NCBI RefSeq assembly: GCF_000429185.2
Contig: NZ_AUBJ02000001.1
Span: forward strand, 310,001-374,000
From: Actinoalloteichus caeruleus DSM 43889
GTDB taxonomy: Bacteria; Actinomycetota; Actinomycetes; Mycobacteriales; Pseudonocardiaceae
Length of the DNA: 64,000 nt
Direction: 5' to 3'
Shown: one piece after another, positions 8,970-20,250 of the stretch
How positions within the stretch are numbered: the stretch's first letter is position 1
Layout of the letters: every line of letters starts with the position of its first letter
Notes under the pieces: model-generated
What the model was told of the DNA's origin: nothing
Databases searched by the model: none
The model's input: only the letters and a program-made list of their open reading frames with translations
Position numbers and translations under genes: made by a program

Positions 8970-10163
8970 ATGGCTGCACCACTGGACACCACCCCGGCCC
9001 AGCACGGGCTGACCGACCACTCGCACGGAGGACCGGTGATCCCGCAGTCCTCGCGGGGCGAGCGCTTCACCTCCTACGAGGTCGACGCGTTCGAGGTCCC
9101 CGGGGGCCGCGAGGAGGACTGGCGGTTCACGCCGCTGAAGCGACTGCGCGGGCTGCACGACGGCTCGGCCACCGCCACCGGCTCGTTCGCCGTCGCCGTG
9201 GACAGCGGCGTGGAGGGCGTGACGGTGGAGACCGTCGGCCGGGAGGACGAGCGGCTGGGAGCGGCGGGCGTGCCCGCCGACCGGGTCGCCGCGCAGGCCT
9301 GGTCCTCCTTCACCGAGGCCACCGTGGTCACCGTGGCCGCCGACACCAGGCCCGAGGGGCCCGTCCACGTCACGGTCACCGGTCCCGGCCAGGGCACCAC
9401 CGCCTACGGCCACGTCCAGGTCCGGGCGGAGCGGTTCGCCGACGCCGTGGTGGTGCTGGACTACCGGGGCGCGGGCACCGTCGCCGACAACGTCGAGTTC
9501 GTCGTCGGGGAGTCGGCCCGGCTCTCCGTGGTCACCGTGCACGACTGGGACGACGACGCCGTCCACGTCGGCGCCCAGCACTCGGCTGTCGGCCGGGACG
9601 CGACCCTGCGGCACCTCTCCGTCACCCTCGGCGGGGACCTGGTCCGGGTGTCCTCCACGGTGAACTACCGCGAGCGGGGAGGCGACGCCGAACTGCTCGG
9701 CCTGTACTTCGCCGACGCGGGGCAGCACCTGGAACACCGCCTGCTGGTGGACCACTCGGTCCCGAACTGCCGGAGCAACGTCCTCTACAAGGGCGCGCTC
9801 CAGGGTGAGGGCGCCCACACCGTCTGGATCGGTGACGTGCTGATCCAGGCGGCGGCCGAGGGCACCGAGACGTTCGAACTGAACCGGAACCTCATCCTCA
9901 CCGACGGCGCCCGCGCCGACTCCGTGCCCAACCTGGAGATCGAGACCGGGGAGATCGAGGGGGCGGGGCACGCCAGCGCCACCGGCCGGTTCGACGACGA
10001 GCAGCTCTTCTACCTCCAGGCCAGGGGCATCCCCGAGGACGTCGCCCGCCGGCTGGTCGTCCGAGGGTTCTTCGGCGAGATCCTGCAGAAGATCACGGTC
10101 CCCGAGGTCAGGGAACGCCTCGAGGCCGCGATCGACGCCGAACTGGCGGCGGTCGGCGCGTGA
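8970..10163 (+). CDS. sufD: Fe-S cluster assembly protein SufD
   Basis: SufD is the SufB paralogue that completes the SufBC2D scaffold and helps iron entry. The 397-aa protein shows a divergent N-terminus, a beta-helix core, and the characteristic C-terminal blocks HRLLVDHSVPNCRSNVLYKG, LILTDGARADSVPNLEIE and DEQLFYLQARGIPEDVARRL. It starts one base after the sufB stop and ends in a GTGA overlap with the Rieske gene, so the three are coupled. Length and motifs match the actinobacterial family. Confidence 0.93.
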   Translation: MAAPLDTTPAQHGLTDHSHGGPVIPQSSRGERFTSYEVDAFEVPGGREEDWRFTPLKRLRGLHDGSATATGSFAVAVDSGVEGVTVETVGREDERLGAAGVPADRVAAQAWSSFTEATVVTVAADTRPEGPVHVTVTGPGQGTTAYGHVQVRAERFADAVVVLDYRGAGTVADNVEFVVGESARLSVVTVHDWDDDAVHVGAQHSAVGRDATLRHLSVTLGGDLVRVSSTVNYRERGGDAELLGLYFADAGQHLEHRLLVDHSVPNCRSNVLYKGALQGEGAHTVWIGDVLIQAAAEGTETFELNRNLILTDGARADSVPNLEIETGEIEGAGHASATGRFDDEQLFYLQARGIPEDVARRLVVRGFFGEILQKITVPEVRERLEAAIDAELAAVGA

Positions 10164-10486
10164 CCCACACGCCGGTGTGCCCGCTGGCGGACCTCGACGA
10201 GGGACGTCCCGTCGCGGTGTCCGTGGCGGGCACACCCGTGGTACTGGTCAGGCGGGGCGACGACGTGCACGCGTTGCTGGACCGGTGCAGCCACGCCGAG
10301 GTGCCCCTGTCCCAGGGCGAGGTCACCGGTGACGGCCTTGAGTGCTGGTTGCACGGAGCCTGCTTCGACCTGCGGACCGGGGAACCCTCCGGCCCGCCGG
10401 CCAGCGAGCCGGTCCCGGTGTACGCCGTGGAGGTCCGGGACGGACACGTCCACGTCGCCACCGAGCCGGTCGGAAGTCCCGACTAG
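10160..10486 (+). CDS. Rieske-type [2Fe-2S] ferredoxin within the suf operon
   Basis: This 108-aa single-domain protein carries both halves of the Rieske motif: C-S-H in [15 protein letters not shown] and C-W-L-H in [12 protein letters not shown]. It therefore keeps the two Cys and two His ligands for a [2Fe-2S] cluster. It resembles ferredoxin subunits of ring-hydroxylating dioxygenases and NirD-like proteins, but it lies between sufD and sufC, where actinobacteria commonly keep it. A role as electron donor in cluster assembly is likely but inferred. The GTG overlaps the sufD stop. Confidence 0.88.
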   Translation: MTHTPVCPLADLDEGRPVAVSVAGTPVVLVRRGDDVHALLDRCSHAEVPLSQGEVTGDGLECWLHGACFDLRTGEPSGPPASEPVPVYAVEVRDGHVHVATEPVGSPD

Positions 10487-10557
10487 TACCCGCCGCGCCG
10501 TCTCCCGCCGGCCCCCACCCCCAAGCCACCCGTCAACACCAGGAGAACGAACACACC

Positions 10558-12667
<2,110 letters not shown>

Positions 12668-12678
12668 GGGAGCTCGGG

Positions 12679-13149
12679 ATGCAGTTGGACCAGATGTACC
12701 AGGAGATCATCCTGGACCACTACAAGAACCCCCACGGCCGAGGTCTGCGTGAGCCCTTCGACGCGGAGTCCCACCAGATCAACCCGGTGTGCGGTGACGA
12801 GGTCAGCCTGCGGGTCAACCTCGACGGCGCGGCCGGGACGGATCCGTCGGCGACGGTCGTCGACGTGTCCTACGACGGGCAGGGCTGCTCGATCAGCCAG
12901 GCGGCGACCTCCGTGCTCACCGATCTGGTCATCGGCCGCACCGTCCGGGACGCCTTCGACGTGCACGCCGCGTTCGTCGAGTTGATGCAGGGACGTGGGC
13001 AGGTGGAACCTGATGAGGACGTACTGGGGGACGGCATCGCGTTCGCCGGGGTGGCCAAGTACCCGGCGCGGGTCAAGTGCGCCCTGCTCGGGTGGATGGC
13101 CTTCAAGGACGCGGTGTCCCGTTCGACCGGCAAGGAGGAGACACGATGA
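12679..13149 (+). CDS. sufU: Zinc-dependent sulfurtransferase SufU
   Basis: SufU accepts persulfide sulfur from SufS and hands it to SufBC2D. It has an IscU-like fold but is a zinc protein. The 156-aa sequence begins with YQEIILDHYKNPHGRG and carries the three conserved cysteines with the Asp ligand: NPVCGDEV, GQGCSISQA and RVKCALLGW. The longer loop between the second and third cysteines fits SufU rather than IscU. It overlaps sufT by ATGA. Confidence 0.93.
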   Translation: MQLDQMYQEIILDHYKNPHGRGLREPFDAESHQINPVCGDEVSLRVNLDGAAGTDPSATVVDVSYDGQGCSISQAATSVLTDLVIGRTVRDAFDVHAAFVELMQGRGQVEPDEDVLGDGIAFAGVAKYPARVKCALLGWMAFKDAVSRSTGKEETR

Positions 13150-13565
13150 GCGACGCCCAGGCTGAGCAGGCGGTGGGGGGCGCGTCCACCGAGGACCGGA
13201 GCGCGGCCTCGCTGCCCGAGCCGCCAGCCCCCCGCGCCGACCTTCCCTCGGTCGAGGACCTCGAGGAGGCCATGCGCGACGTGGTCGACCCGGAGCTCGG
13301 CATCAACGTCGTCGACCTCGGCCTGCTCTACGGCGTGCAGGTGGGGGAGGACAACGTCGCCACCCTCGACATGACGCTGACCTCGGCGGCCTGCCCGCTC
13401 ACCGACGTCATCGAGGACCAGGCCAGGGCCGCCCTGACCAGCGGGCCTGGTGGCGGTCTGGTGAGCGACATCCGGATCAACTGGGTGTGGATGCCGCCGT
13501 GGGGGCCGGAGAAGATCACCGACGACGGCCGCGAGCAGCTGCGGGCGCTCGGCTTCACCGTCTGA
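13146..13565 (+). CDS. sufT: SufT, DUF59/MIP18-like Fe-S maturation factor
   Basis: SufT proteins help insert Fe-S clusters into client enzymes. The 139-aa protein has a variable acidic/Pro-rich N-terminus (about 35 residues) and a DUF59 domain with the hallmark VVDPELGINVVDLGLLYGV and the conserved cysteine in LTSAACPLTDVI. The start is the ATG that overlaps the sufU stop. It is the last gene of the suf operon, and a strong hairpin follows at 13578-13615. Confidence 0.92.
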   Translation: MSDAQAEQAVGGASTEDRSAASLPEPPAPRADLPSVEDLEEAMRDVVDPELGINVVDLGLLYGVQVGEDNVATLDMTLTSAACPLTDVIEDQARAALTSGPGGGLVSDIRINWVWMPPWGPEKITDDGREQLRALGFTV

Positions 13566-13577
13566 TCCGCGACCCTC

Positions 13578-13615
13578 GGCACGGCCGGCGCGCCCATCGG
13601 GCGGCCGGCCGTGCC
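13578..13615. terminator. Bidirectional hairpin terminator, sufT / ABC exporter
   Basis: A 12-bp perfect GC stem (GGCACGGCCGGC with its complement at 13604-13615) is extended by a CGCCC/GGGCG inner stem. It lies between two convergent genes, 13 bp after sufT and 15 bp from the exporter stop. No U-run follows, as is common in this GC-rich group. Confidence 0.65.
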
Positions 13616-13629
13616 GCGTTCGTGGTCCC

Positions 13630-15408
13630 TCAGCGGTCGGCCGTCGCGAACTGGGCGGCGGCGAGATCGGCGTAGAGGCCGTTCTGGGCCACCAACTCCT
13701 CGTGGGTGCCCACGGCCGCCACCCGCCCGGCGTCGAGGACGACGATGCGGTCGGCCGAGACCACCGTGGAGAGCCGGTGCGCGACCACGATGACGGTCGT
13801 CGTCCGGACGATCTCGTCGATGGTCTCCCGGAGGGCGAGCTCGTTGGCCGCGTCCAGCTGGGAGGTGGCCTCGTCGAGGAGGAGCAGCCGAGGACCTCGG
13901 AGCAGCGCCCGAGCGATCGCGACCCGCTGCCGTTCCCCGCCGGAGAGCGTGGTGCCCCGATGCCCGACCACCGTGTCCAGCCCGTCCGGCAGTCGGTTGA
14001 CCAGCGCGTCCAACCGGGACTTGGCGACCGCGTCGGCCACCGCCGCGTCGTCCGCGTCCGGTGCTCCCAACATCAGGTTCTGGCGGAGGGTGCCGGCCAG
14101 GACCGGCGTGTCCTGCTCGACGTAGCCGATGCTGGCGCGAAGGTCGCTCAGCGGCCAGTCCCTGACGTCGCGGTCGTCGACCATGACGCGTCCCGACTCC
14201 GCCTCGTGGAAGCGCTCCAACAGCGCGAAGACCGTTGACTTGCCCGCCCCCGACGGGCCGACGAGTGCCGTGAGGCCCCGAGCGGGGACGGTGAAGCTCA
14301 CGCCGCGGTGCACGGGATCCGGGGCGTCGGGGTAGCGGAAGACCACGTCCTCCAGCCGGACGGTGGCGGGTTCCGAGGTGCGTGCCGGGGCGCCGGCGGG
14401 GCTCTCCTCCACCGGCATGGCCTCGACCTCGTTGATCCTGCCGACCGCGGCCAGTCCCACCTGTGCCTGGGCCGCCGCGTTGAGCAGCAGGGAGATCGGC
14501 CCCATCAGGTAGAAGAGGTAGAGCAGGAACGCCACCAGGGTGGCGACGTCGCTGGCGCCGGAGGCGACCCGCATCCCGCCCATGCCCAGCACCGCCAGGA
14601 AGGCGACCTGCACGGACAGCCCCGAGGCGGTGCCCGCGATGGCCTGCCACAACGCGGCCGTCACCCCCTCCCGCCATGCCGTGCGCGCCGCCCGCTGGAT
14701 CGAGGCGAGTTCCCGGTGTTCCGCCCCTGAGGCCTTGACGGTGCGGAACGCGCCCAGCACCCGCTCCAACTCGGCGCCCATCCGTCCCACGGACTCCTGG
14801 GACCGCGTCATCGCCTGCTTGATCCGGGGCAGCACCACCCACTGCACGAGACCGACGAACACGAACACCAGCAGGGTCACCCCGAGCAGCACGAGGTCGA
14901 GGACGGCCATCAGCACGATCACCGCGACGAGGGTGAGCGAGCCGGTCAGGCCGTCGACCAGGGACCGGGTGGTGACCTCGCGCAGGAGGACCGTGTCCGA
15001 GGTGACCCGGGACATCAGATCACCCGGCGCGGTCCGCTCGTAGGCGGAGACCCGCAGTCGCAGGAGCCGGTCGACGACACGTCCCCGCGCGGAGAGCACC
15101 ACCGACTCGGCCGTCCTCCCCAGCACGTACTCGCCGACGGCCCCGACGATCGCTCCCGCCACCAACAGGCAGGTGAGCAGCAGCAGGATGTCGCCGATCT
15201 CCTCGCCCGTTCCCAACGCCGCGACCAGCGACTGGGCCGCGAGCGGTTGCGCCAGCCCGGCCGCGCTGCTGACCAGGCTCAGCAGACCAGCCCCGATCAG
15301 GGTGGCCCGGTGCGGCCTCGCGTGGGAGAGGAGCGTGCGCCAGGGGCCTCGGGCCCCGCCGCTCCCCTCCGGTTCCGCTGCGGTTCCGGCGTGTCTCGGT
15401 CTCGTCAC
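13630..15408 (-). CDS. ABC exporter, fused membrane and ATPase domains
   Basis: The 592-aa half-transporter has six membrane helices (residues about 25-330) followed by an ATPase with Walker A GPSGAGKST, Q-loop YVEQDTPVLAG, signature LSGGERQRVAIARAL, Walker B LLLLDEATSQLDA and the H-loop VVAHRLST. It should work as a homodimer exporting lipids or drugs, but the substrate is unknown. I chose the GTG preceded by GGGGAG. The open frame upstream is Arg/Pro-rich and lacks family similarity. It stands alone between convergent sufT and the upstream lycopene-cyclase-like gene. Confidence 0.85.
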   Translation of the reverse strand: MTRPRHAGTAAEPEGSGGARGPWRTLLSHARPHRATLIGAGLLSLVSSAAGLAQPLAAQSLVAALGTGEEIGDILLLLTCLLVAGAIVGAVGEYVLGRTAESVVLSARGRVVDRLLRLRVSAYERTAPGDLMSRVTSDTVLLREVTTRSLVDGLTGSLTLVAVIVLMAVLDLVLLGVTLLVFVFVGLVQWVVLPRIKQAMTRSQESVGRMGAELERVLGAFRTVKASGAEHRELASIQRAARTAWREGVTAALWQAIAGTASGLSVQVAFLAVLGMGGMRVASGASDVATLVAFLLYLFYLMGPISLLLNAAAQAQVGLAAVGRINEVEAMPVEESPAGAPARTSEPATVRLEDVVFRYPDAPDPVHRGVSFTVPARGLTALVGPSGAGKSTVFALLERFHEAESGRVMVDDRDVRDWPLSDLRASIGYVEQDTPVLAGTLRQNLMLGAPDADDAAVADAVAKSRLDALVNRLPDGLDTVVGHRGTTLSGGERQRVAIARALLRGPRLLLLDEATSQLDAANELALRETIDEIVRTTTVIVVAHRLSTVVSADRIVVLDAGRVAAVGTHEELVAQNGLYADLAAAQFATADR

Positions 15409-15666
15409 GGAGTCTCCCCAGTGGTCAGCCTCGGCGCGGTCGCGTCCGCGTCCCCGCCGCTGGAGGAGACGGGTGACGTCAGGAGCGGCCGGGCGTGGGG
15501 ACCACGGTCGGCGGAGAACGTGCCCGGGGGCGGCCGTGGCGTCGACGTCCTGCAGCGGAGGGGTGCGCCTCGCCACCACCAACGTGTGAGGGGCGACGAG
15601 CGTTCCGTGACCGCCCTGGGGGCGGGCGTGCGCCGGACCTCCGGTCGTCCCGTGCCTGGCCGGGGC

Positions 15667-16833
15667 TCAGGGCCTGGCGAGCATGGTGCCCAGCACCAGC
15701 CTGGCCCGCAGGTCGGGAGTCGCCGGCCCGAACAGGGCCAGCATCGCCGACATGGTGCCCACCAGGTCGTGCCGGGAGGACAGGTAGGCGGTGCGCAGCT
15801 CCGCCGGCAGCCCGAAGAACGCTTCGAAGAACCTGCTGGTCTGCCGGGGGGACAGCCCCAGCAGCGCCTCGCGTCCCCGCGTCCGCAGGGCGTGGACCAT
15901 CCGCGCCGCGGGTGGCCAGAGCACACCGTGCGCCCCCGCGACCGCCGCTCGGGGGCCGGGGGCCCAGTGCCGGGCCAACGCGCGGGCGGTGGGCGCGGCG
16001 GAGGCGAGGGCCGCCGCGACGCCGTAACCGCTGGCCGGGTGCAACATGCCAGCGGCGGAGCCGAACCGCAGCACCCGCCGGGGGGCGGGGCGGGGCGCGC
16101 TCATGTCGATCCACACCCGTTCGCTGGCCTGCGCGGCGGACACCCGCACGCCGTGCCGGCGCAGCCGGGCGTGCAGCAGCTCCCGCAGCGTCACGATCGG
16201 CAGTCCGGGGCGGCGCACGAGTGAGGTCTCCTCGACGAGCACCCTGCCGTCGCCCAACGGAACGCAATAGCAGAACGTCGCCGTCGCGGAACCCGGCACC
16301 GGCGGCCGCCAGTCCATCATCACGGCCTCGTCGGGAGCCACCAGGCGTCGGGCCTCCTCCTCGGGGAGGACGAGCCCGAACGCGGTCTGCGCCGGCACCT
16401 CGCCTCGTTCCCGGGACGAGCTGCCGGTCGCGTCCACCAGGACCGTGGTGCGCAGTCGTTCGCCACCGGCGAGCCGGAGCCGTGACCCGCCAGGACCGTG
16501 CTCGGCGCCGACGGCGCGTCCCCGCACCAGGGTGACGGAGTCCCGCCGCAGCTCCCCGGCGAGCGCCGCGTTGTCCAGGACGCAGTACTCCCGGTCGGTC
16601 CACCACCGCTGGGTGGCGGCGGCCACCCGCACGCGGGGCGACCGGGAACGCACGGCGCGCCGGCGGACATCCGCCGGGAGTTCGTCGGCGAAACAGGCGT
16701 AGGTGGGACGCCAGGGACGCCGGGGGAACGGGGCTACGAGTGCGGTGGCGAACCCTTCGTCCGCGCAGGCGGCGGCCAACGCCGTTCCCGCCGGCCCGGA
16801 CCCCACGATCGTCACGTCGAACTGCCGGGACAT
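15667..16833 (-). CDS. Lycopene cyclase-like FAD-dependent protein
   Basis: The 388-aa flavoprotein starts with the dinucleotide-binding fold VTIVGSGPAGTALAAACAD. It shows the CrtY/CrtL-type features RPTYACFADELP near the N-terminus, VLVDATGSSS, MMDWRPP, FCYCVPLGDGRVLVEETSLVRRP and the C-terminal FGSAAGMLHPASGYGVAAAL. Members cyclise the ends of lycopene to beta-rings without net redox change. No other carotenoid gene is in the window, so the substrate is inferred. I chose the ATG giving MSRQFDVTIVG. The preceding codons are not conserved-looking. Confidence 0.75.
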   Translation of the reverse strand: MSRQFDVTIVGSGPAGTALAAACADEGFATALVAPFPRRPWRPTYACFADELPADVRRRAVRSRSPRVRVAAATQRWWTDREYCVLDNAALAGELRRDSVTLVRGRAVGAEHGPGGSRLRLAGGERLRTTVLVDATGSSSRERGEVPAQTAFGLVLPEEEARRLVAPDEAVMMDWRPPVPGSATATFCYCVPLGDGRVLVEETSLVRRPGLPIVTLRELLHARLRRHGVRVSAAQASERVWIDMSAPRPAPRRVLRFGSAAGMLHPASGYGVAAALASAAPTARALARHWAPGPRAAVAGAHGVLWPPAARMVHALRTRGREALLGLSPRQTSRFFEAFFGLPAELRTAYLSSRHDLVGTMSAMLALFGPATPDLRARLVLGTMLARP

Positions 16834-16992
16834 GCGTGTGATTCCACCAGGTTCGACGCGGGTTCGCAGATCAGGAGGTGGCGGGAGCGTCCCACCAGAG
16901 GCCAGTCCTGGGAACACCGCCGTTCCACTGGAACCGGGGTCGGCCCTGGTGGGGGCCGTCGCGACGTGGCGGTCGTCCTTCCCCGCTCCGGT

Positions 16993-18222
16993 TCAGAACC
17001 GGGCGCCGATCGGCGAACCGTCGGCGGGCACGAGGAAGTCGGAGCTGGGTACTGAGCCGTCCGGAGACCGGGGGCCGGTGAGGATCGCCGGGTCCACGCT
17101 GAGCAGGTCCGCCGCCGTCCAGTCCTGCCCGCCGCTCCACGAGTTGCCCGTCCCCGACGGTGTTCCCCGCGACACCGAGCTGGCGTTGCCGACCGCGAGG
17201 TTGCCGATCAGCACCGCTGGTGACCGGCGGAGGTCGAACCCGTTGCCGCCGTTGCGGTAGGCGGTCGAGCGCTCCACCCGGTGCGCCCCGGGGTTGCCGT
17301 TGTCCTCGAAACCGTCGACGGCGTTGTCGAAGGCGATGCTGTTCCGCACCTGGTGGCCCACGGCCGGGGCGGGGGATCCGCCTCCGAGCTTGAACCCGTT
17401 GCCGTCGCCCTCGAAGTCAGGGAACCCCCACCGGTTCTCCCCGTTGCCCCACGCCACGCTGTCCTCGATCGTGATGGGCGATTCGAACATCCACGCGTCG
17501 AACCCGTCGTCGGCGTTGTTCCAGAGCCGGGCGCCTCGCACCACGTTGCCCTCGCCCCGGCCCTCCTTGATGGCCAGCCCGTCGGCGCTCTCCCCGTTCT
17601 TCCTGGGGTCGTGGTTGCCGTACGAGTCCAGGTCGAGGATGAGGTTGCGGCTCGACTCGCCCTGGAGTTGGAACCCGCTCTCGTAGTTGTCCCTGGTCAC
17701 CAGGTTGGCGAAGACGTTGTCATCGCAGTCGGAGCAGTAGATCCCGTAGGGGCCCCGGATGATCTCCAGGTCCGTGATGTGCCAGTGGGATGCCTCCTGG
17801 TGGATGGCGCCCCGTTCCGGTCGCGGGATGCTCCCCCCGATCGGGGTGTGCGAGGCGGGGAGCCCGTCGCCGTCGATGACGGCGTGCTCACCCGGGTAGC
17901 TGGTCAGGGTGATCGGGGCGTCGGGGGTGCCGTCGCGGTCGATGGTGATGTTCGTCGTCAGCCGGTACACGCCCTCGCGGACGGCGATGACGTCGCCCGG
18001 TCCGGCGAGTTCGACGGCCCGGTGGATCGTCGCCAGCGGAGCGGCCACGGTTCCCGGCGCGTCGTCGTCCCCGTCGGTGGCGACGACCAGGGTGGGGTCG
18101 CTCGTCGGGAGCGGGGTGAGCGCCGGGCCGTCCGGTGCCGGCGGCGAGTGGGTCAACCCGCCGGCGGCCACCGCGGTGAGGACGGCGATCGTGGGCGCGA
18201 CACGACGTGCGTGCGGAATCAT
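16993..18222 (-). CDS. Secreted right-handed beta-helix protein, pectate-lyase-like
   Basis: The 409-aa protein begins with a signal sequence (basic MIPHARR then VAPTIAVLTAVAAGGL). It continues with a parallel beta-helix fold: DUF1565-like start DGDDDAPGTVAAPLATIHRAVELAGPGDVIAVREGVY, then repeated turns such as NNADDGFDAW, FDNAVDGFEDNGN and YRNGGNGFDLRR. This architecture is shared by family 9-type pectate lyases and other polysaccharide-acting or binding proteins. Secretion is likely, but enzymatic activity is not proven by the sequence. GGAGA precedes the ATG. It is divergent from the dGTPase gene. Confidence 0.75.
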   Translation of the reverse strand: MIPHARRVAPTIAVLTAVAAGGLTHSPPAPDGPALTPLPTSDPTLVVATDGDDDAPGTVAAPLATIHRAVELAGPGDVIAVREGVYRLTTNITIDRDGTPDAPITLTSYPGEHAVIDGDGLPASHTPIGGSIPRPERGAIHQEASHWHITDLEIIRGPYGIYCSDCDDNVFANLVTRDNYESGFQLQGESSRNLILDLDSYGNHDPRKNGESADGLAIKEGRGEGNVVRGARLWNNADDGFDAWMFESPITIEDSVAWGNGENRWGFPDFEGDGNGFKLGGGSPAPAVGHQVRNSIAFDNAVDGFEDNGNPGAHRVERSTAYRNGGNGFDLRRSPAVLIGNLAVGNASSVSRGTPSGTGNSWSGGQDWTAADLLSVDPAILTGPRSPDGSVPSSDFLVPADGSPIGARF

Positions 18223-18467
18223 CGGGGTCTCCTCGTCGACGATGACGGGCGGGGACGGTCCCGGTACCCGGTGCGGAGGTCCGGGGAGTGCGCCGATTCT
18301 CTGCCCCGTCAGTGCCACCGGGTACCGCCGGCCGCTGTCCGGTAGTGGTCAGCGGGTGCGCACCGTGAGCCCACCGTGGACCTGGGCGGTGAGGAGCCTC
18401 CGGGGGAAGGCGGTGTGGCGCGCGGGGGCGTGTGCGGTGTTGGCACCGGTGCGGACCGCGCCGGTAC

Positions 18468-18473
18468 TACGGT
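18468..18473 (+). promoter_or_regulatory. -10 box of the dGTPase gene, probably leaderless
   Basis: TACGGT lies 7 nt before the GTG at 18481. The close spacing predicts a leaderless mRNA and supports this start codon over the upstream in-frame ATG. Confidence 0.45.
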
Positions 18474-18480
18474 CGGGGGC

Positions 18481-20046
18481 GTGACGAGCCACTCCGAAGT
18501 CAGGGCGGTCCGCCGCGGCGGGCACGCCACCCGTGGTGCCGCCGAACTCGCCAGCAGCCCGTTCCGGGTCGACCGGGACCGGGTCGCCAGCTCCCCCTCG
18601 TTCGCCCGCCTCGGCGCGGTCACCCAGGTCGTCAGCTCCACGGGCAGCGGCCTGCTGGTGCACAACCGGCTGACGCACAGCCTGAAGGTCGCCCAGGTGG
18701 CCAGGGGCATCGCCGAACGGATCCACGCCGACGCGCGCCAGCACGCCGCCGTCGACCGGCTCGGCGGCCTGGACCTGGACGTGGTGGAGGCCGCTTCCCT
18801 CGCCCACGACCTGGGACACCCGCCGTTCGGTCACCTGGGCGAACAGGTGCTGGACCGGCTGGCCCGGCACCGGTTCGGCCTGCCCGACGGGTTCGAGGGC
18901 AACGCCCAGACCTTCCGCATCGTCACCACCACCGACGCCGGTGGGTTGCTGACCCCGGGCCTGGACCTCACCGCGGCGGTCCGGGCAGCCCTGCTCAAGT
19001 ACCCGTGGACCCGGCTCTCCTCCCCGCGACCGCACCCCCGGACGATGCGGGTCCCGCCCCGGGGGGCCGCCGAACCACCCGACGCACCCGGCACCGGGTC
19101 GGCCAAGTTCTGCGTGTACGTGAGCGAGCTGGACGACCTCCTCCAAGCCCGCGCGCCGTTCCTGGGTCGGATCGACGACTGGCAGCAGACCGTCGAAGCG
19201 TCCGTGATGGACACCGCCGACGACATCGCCTACGCCATCCACGACCTGGACGACTTCTACCGGCTGGGGGTGCTCCAGCACGCCACCGTCGCCGCCGAGC
19301 TCGGCGGGTGGCTGGCCTCGGCGACGGAACTGGCGGGTCTGAGCGAGGCGGACCTGGGCGGGCACAGCCGCCAGCCCGGCCGTTCCGTCGAGGAACTGCG
19401 GCGGAGGTTGCACGCCAAGGACTCCTGGGTCGTCGACGACGAGGCCTTCGCGATGGCGGTCTCCCGGGTGCGGAAGGAGGTCGTGGACGGCCTGCTCGCC
19501 GCGCCCTACGACGGATCGGTCGAATCGGAGCAGGCGGTGGCGGCCTTCTCCTCGCGGTGGTCCTCCCGGTTGGTCGACGGTGTCCGGGTCGTCGAGGAAC
19601 CAGCGGTCCGCCGTGGACACGTGACGCTCGCCGCCGAGCAGTGGCACGAGGTGCAGGTCCTCAAGTTCGTCCACCGGCGCTTCGTGCTGCTGCGGCCCGA
19701 CCTGGCCATGCACCAACGGGGGCAGGCCCGGCTCCTGACCCGTCTCGTGGAGGCGCTGGACCAGTGGCTCAGCGACCGGTTGGAGGCGGACCGCCTTCCC
19801 CGCCGGCTGCATGACCTGGTCGAGCTGGCGACGGTTGAGTACGAGGACCTGGGCAGGACCTCACCGGAGGTGCTCGTCGGGGCCACCGGTGACGAACCCA
19901 GGGGCCCCGACGCCGTGCGCGGCCTGGCCAGGGGGCGGGCCGTGGTCGACTTCGTCGCCGCGCTGGGCGATGGCCAGGTGCCCGCGCTGATGGACGCGTT
20001 GTCCGGTCGTTCCAGCAGGCTGTGGACCGAGACCTTCGTGCTCTGA
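18481..20046 (+). CDS. dgt: Deoxyguanosinetriphosphate triphosphohydrolase-like HD protein
   Basis: dGTPases cut dNTPs to nucleoside plus triphosphate and so limit the dNTP pool. The 521-aa protein has the HD-domain metal ligands: H in VHNRLTHSLKVAQVARGI, HD in AASLAHDLGHPPFGHLGE and D in VMDTADDIAYAIHDLDD, which is the arrangement of the Dgt family. The C-terminal half is helical. The GTG at 18481 is favoured by a -10 box 7 nt upstream, and the earlier in-frame ATG would lie upstream of that promoter. Other HD nucleotidase activities cannot be excluded. Confidence 0.85.
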   Translation: MTSHSEVRAVRRGGHATRGAAELASSPFRVDRDRVASSPSFARLGAVTQVVSSTGSGLLVHNRLTHSLKVAQVARGIAERIHADARQHAAVDRLGGLDLDVVEAASLAHDLGHPPFGHLGEQVLDRLARHRFGLPDGFEGNAQTFRIVTTTDAGGLLTPGLDLTAAVRAALLKYPWTRLSSPRPHPRTMRVPPRGAAEPPDAPGTGSAKFCVYVSELDDLLQARAPFLGRIDDWQQTVEASVMDTADDIAYAIHDLDDFYRLGVLQHATVAAELGGWLASATELAGLSEADLGGHSRQPGRSVEELRRRLHAKDSWVVDDEAFAMAVSRVRKEVVDGLLAAPYDGSVESEQAVAAFSSRWSSRLVDGVRVVEEPAVRRGHVTLAAEQWHEVQVLKFVHRRFVLLRPDLAMHQRGQARLLTRLVEALDQWLSDRLEADRLPRRLHDLVELATVEYEDLGRTSPEVLVGATGDEPRGPDAVRGLARGRAVVDFVAALGDGQVPALMDALSGRSSRLWTETFVL

Positions 20047-20237
20047 GGCGGGTGGGCATCGACGGGAGCCGCGTGACCCGCCCCGCCCTCGGTGGGACGC
20101 GCACGCGGGGACGTCCCGATCCAGCGCCGGCGCGGGTGGTCGGCCGCTCGGTGGCGCCCCTGCCGGCGGCGGCCGCACCCGGAGCGGATCGGCTCCGACA
20201 TCGCACCCGCCGCCACGTCGGCGGCGTCCCGCCGGCC

Positions 20238-20243
20238 TAGGCT
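20238..20243 (+). promoter_or_regulatory. -10 box upstream of a leaderless mini-ORF and the VLRF1 gene
   Basis: TAGGCT is followed by 7 nt and a GTG at 20251. This is the same layout seen before other leaderless genes in the window. It is the best promoter candidate in the 374-bp gap between the dGTPase and VLRF1 genes, which otherwise shows only a weak 7-bp hairpin near its left end. Confidence 0.4.
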
Positions 20244-20250
20244 CGGTCGC

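Noticed and set aside
15667-18222. A biosynthetic gene cluster around the lycopene-cyclase-like gene
   Set aside because: Neighbours are an exporter and a secreted beta-helix protein, with no other pathway enzymes, so there is no support for a cluster.
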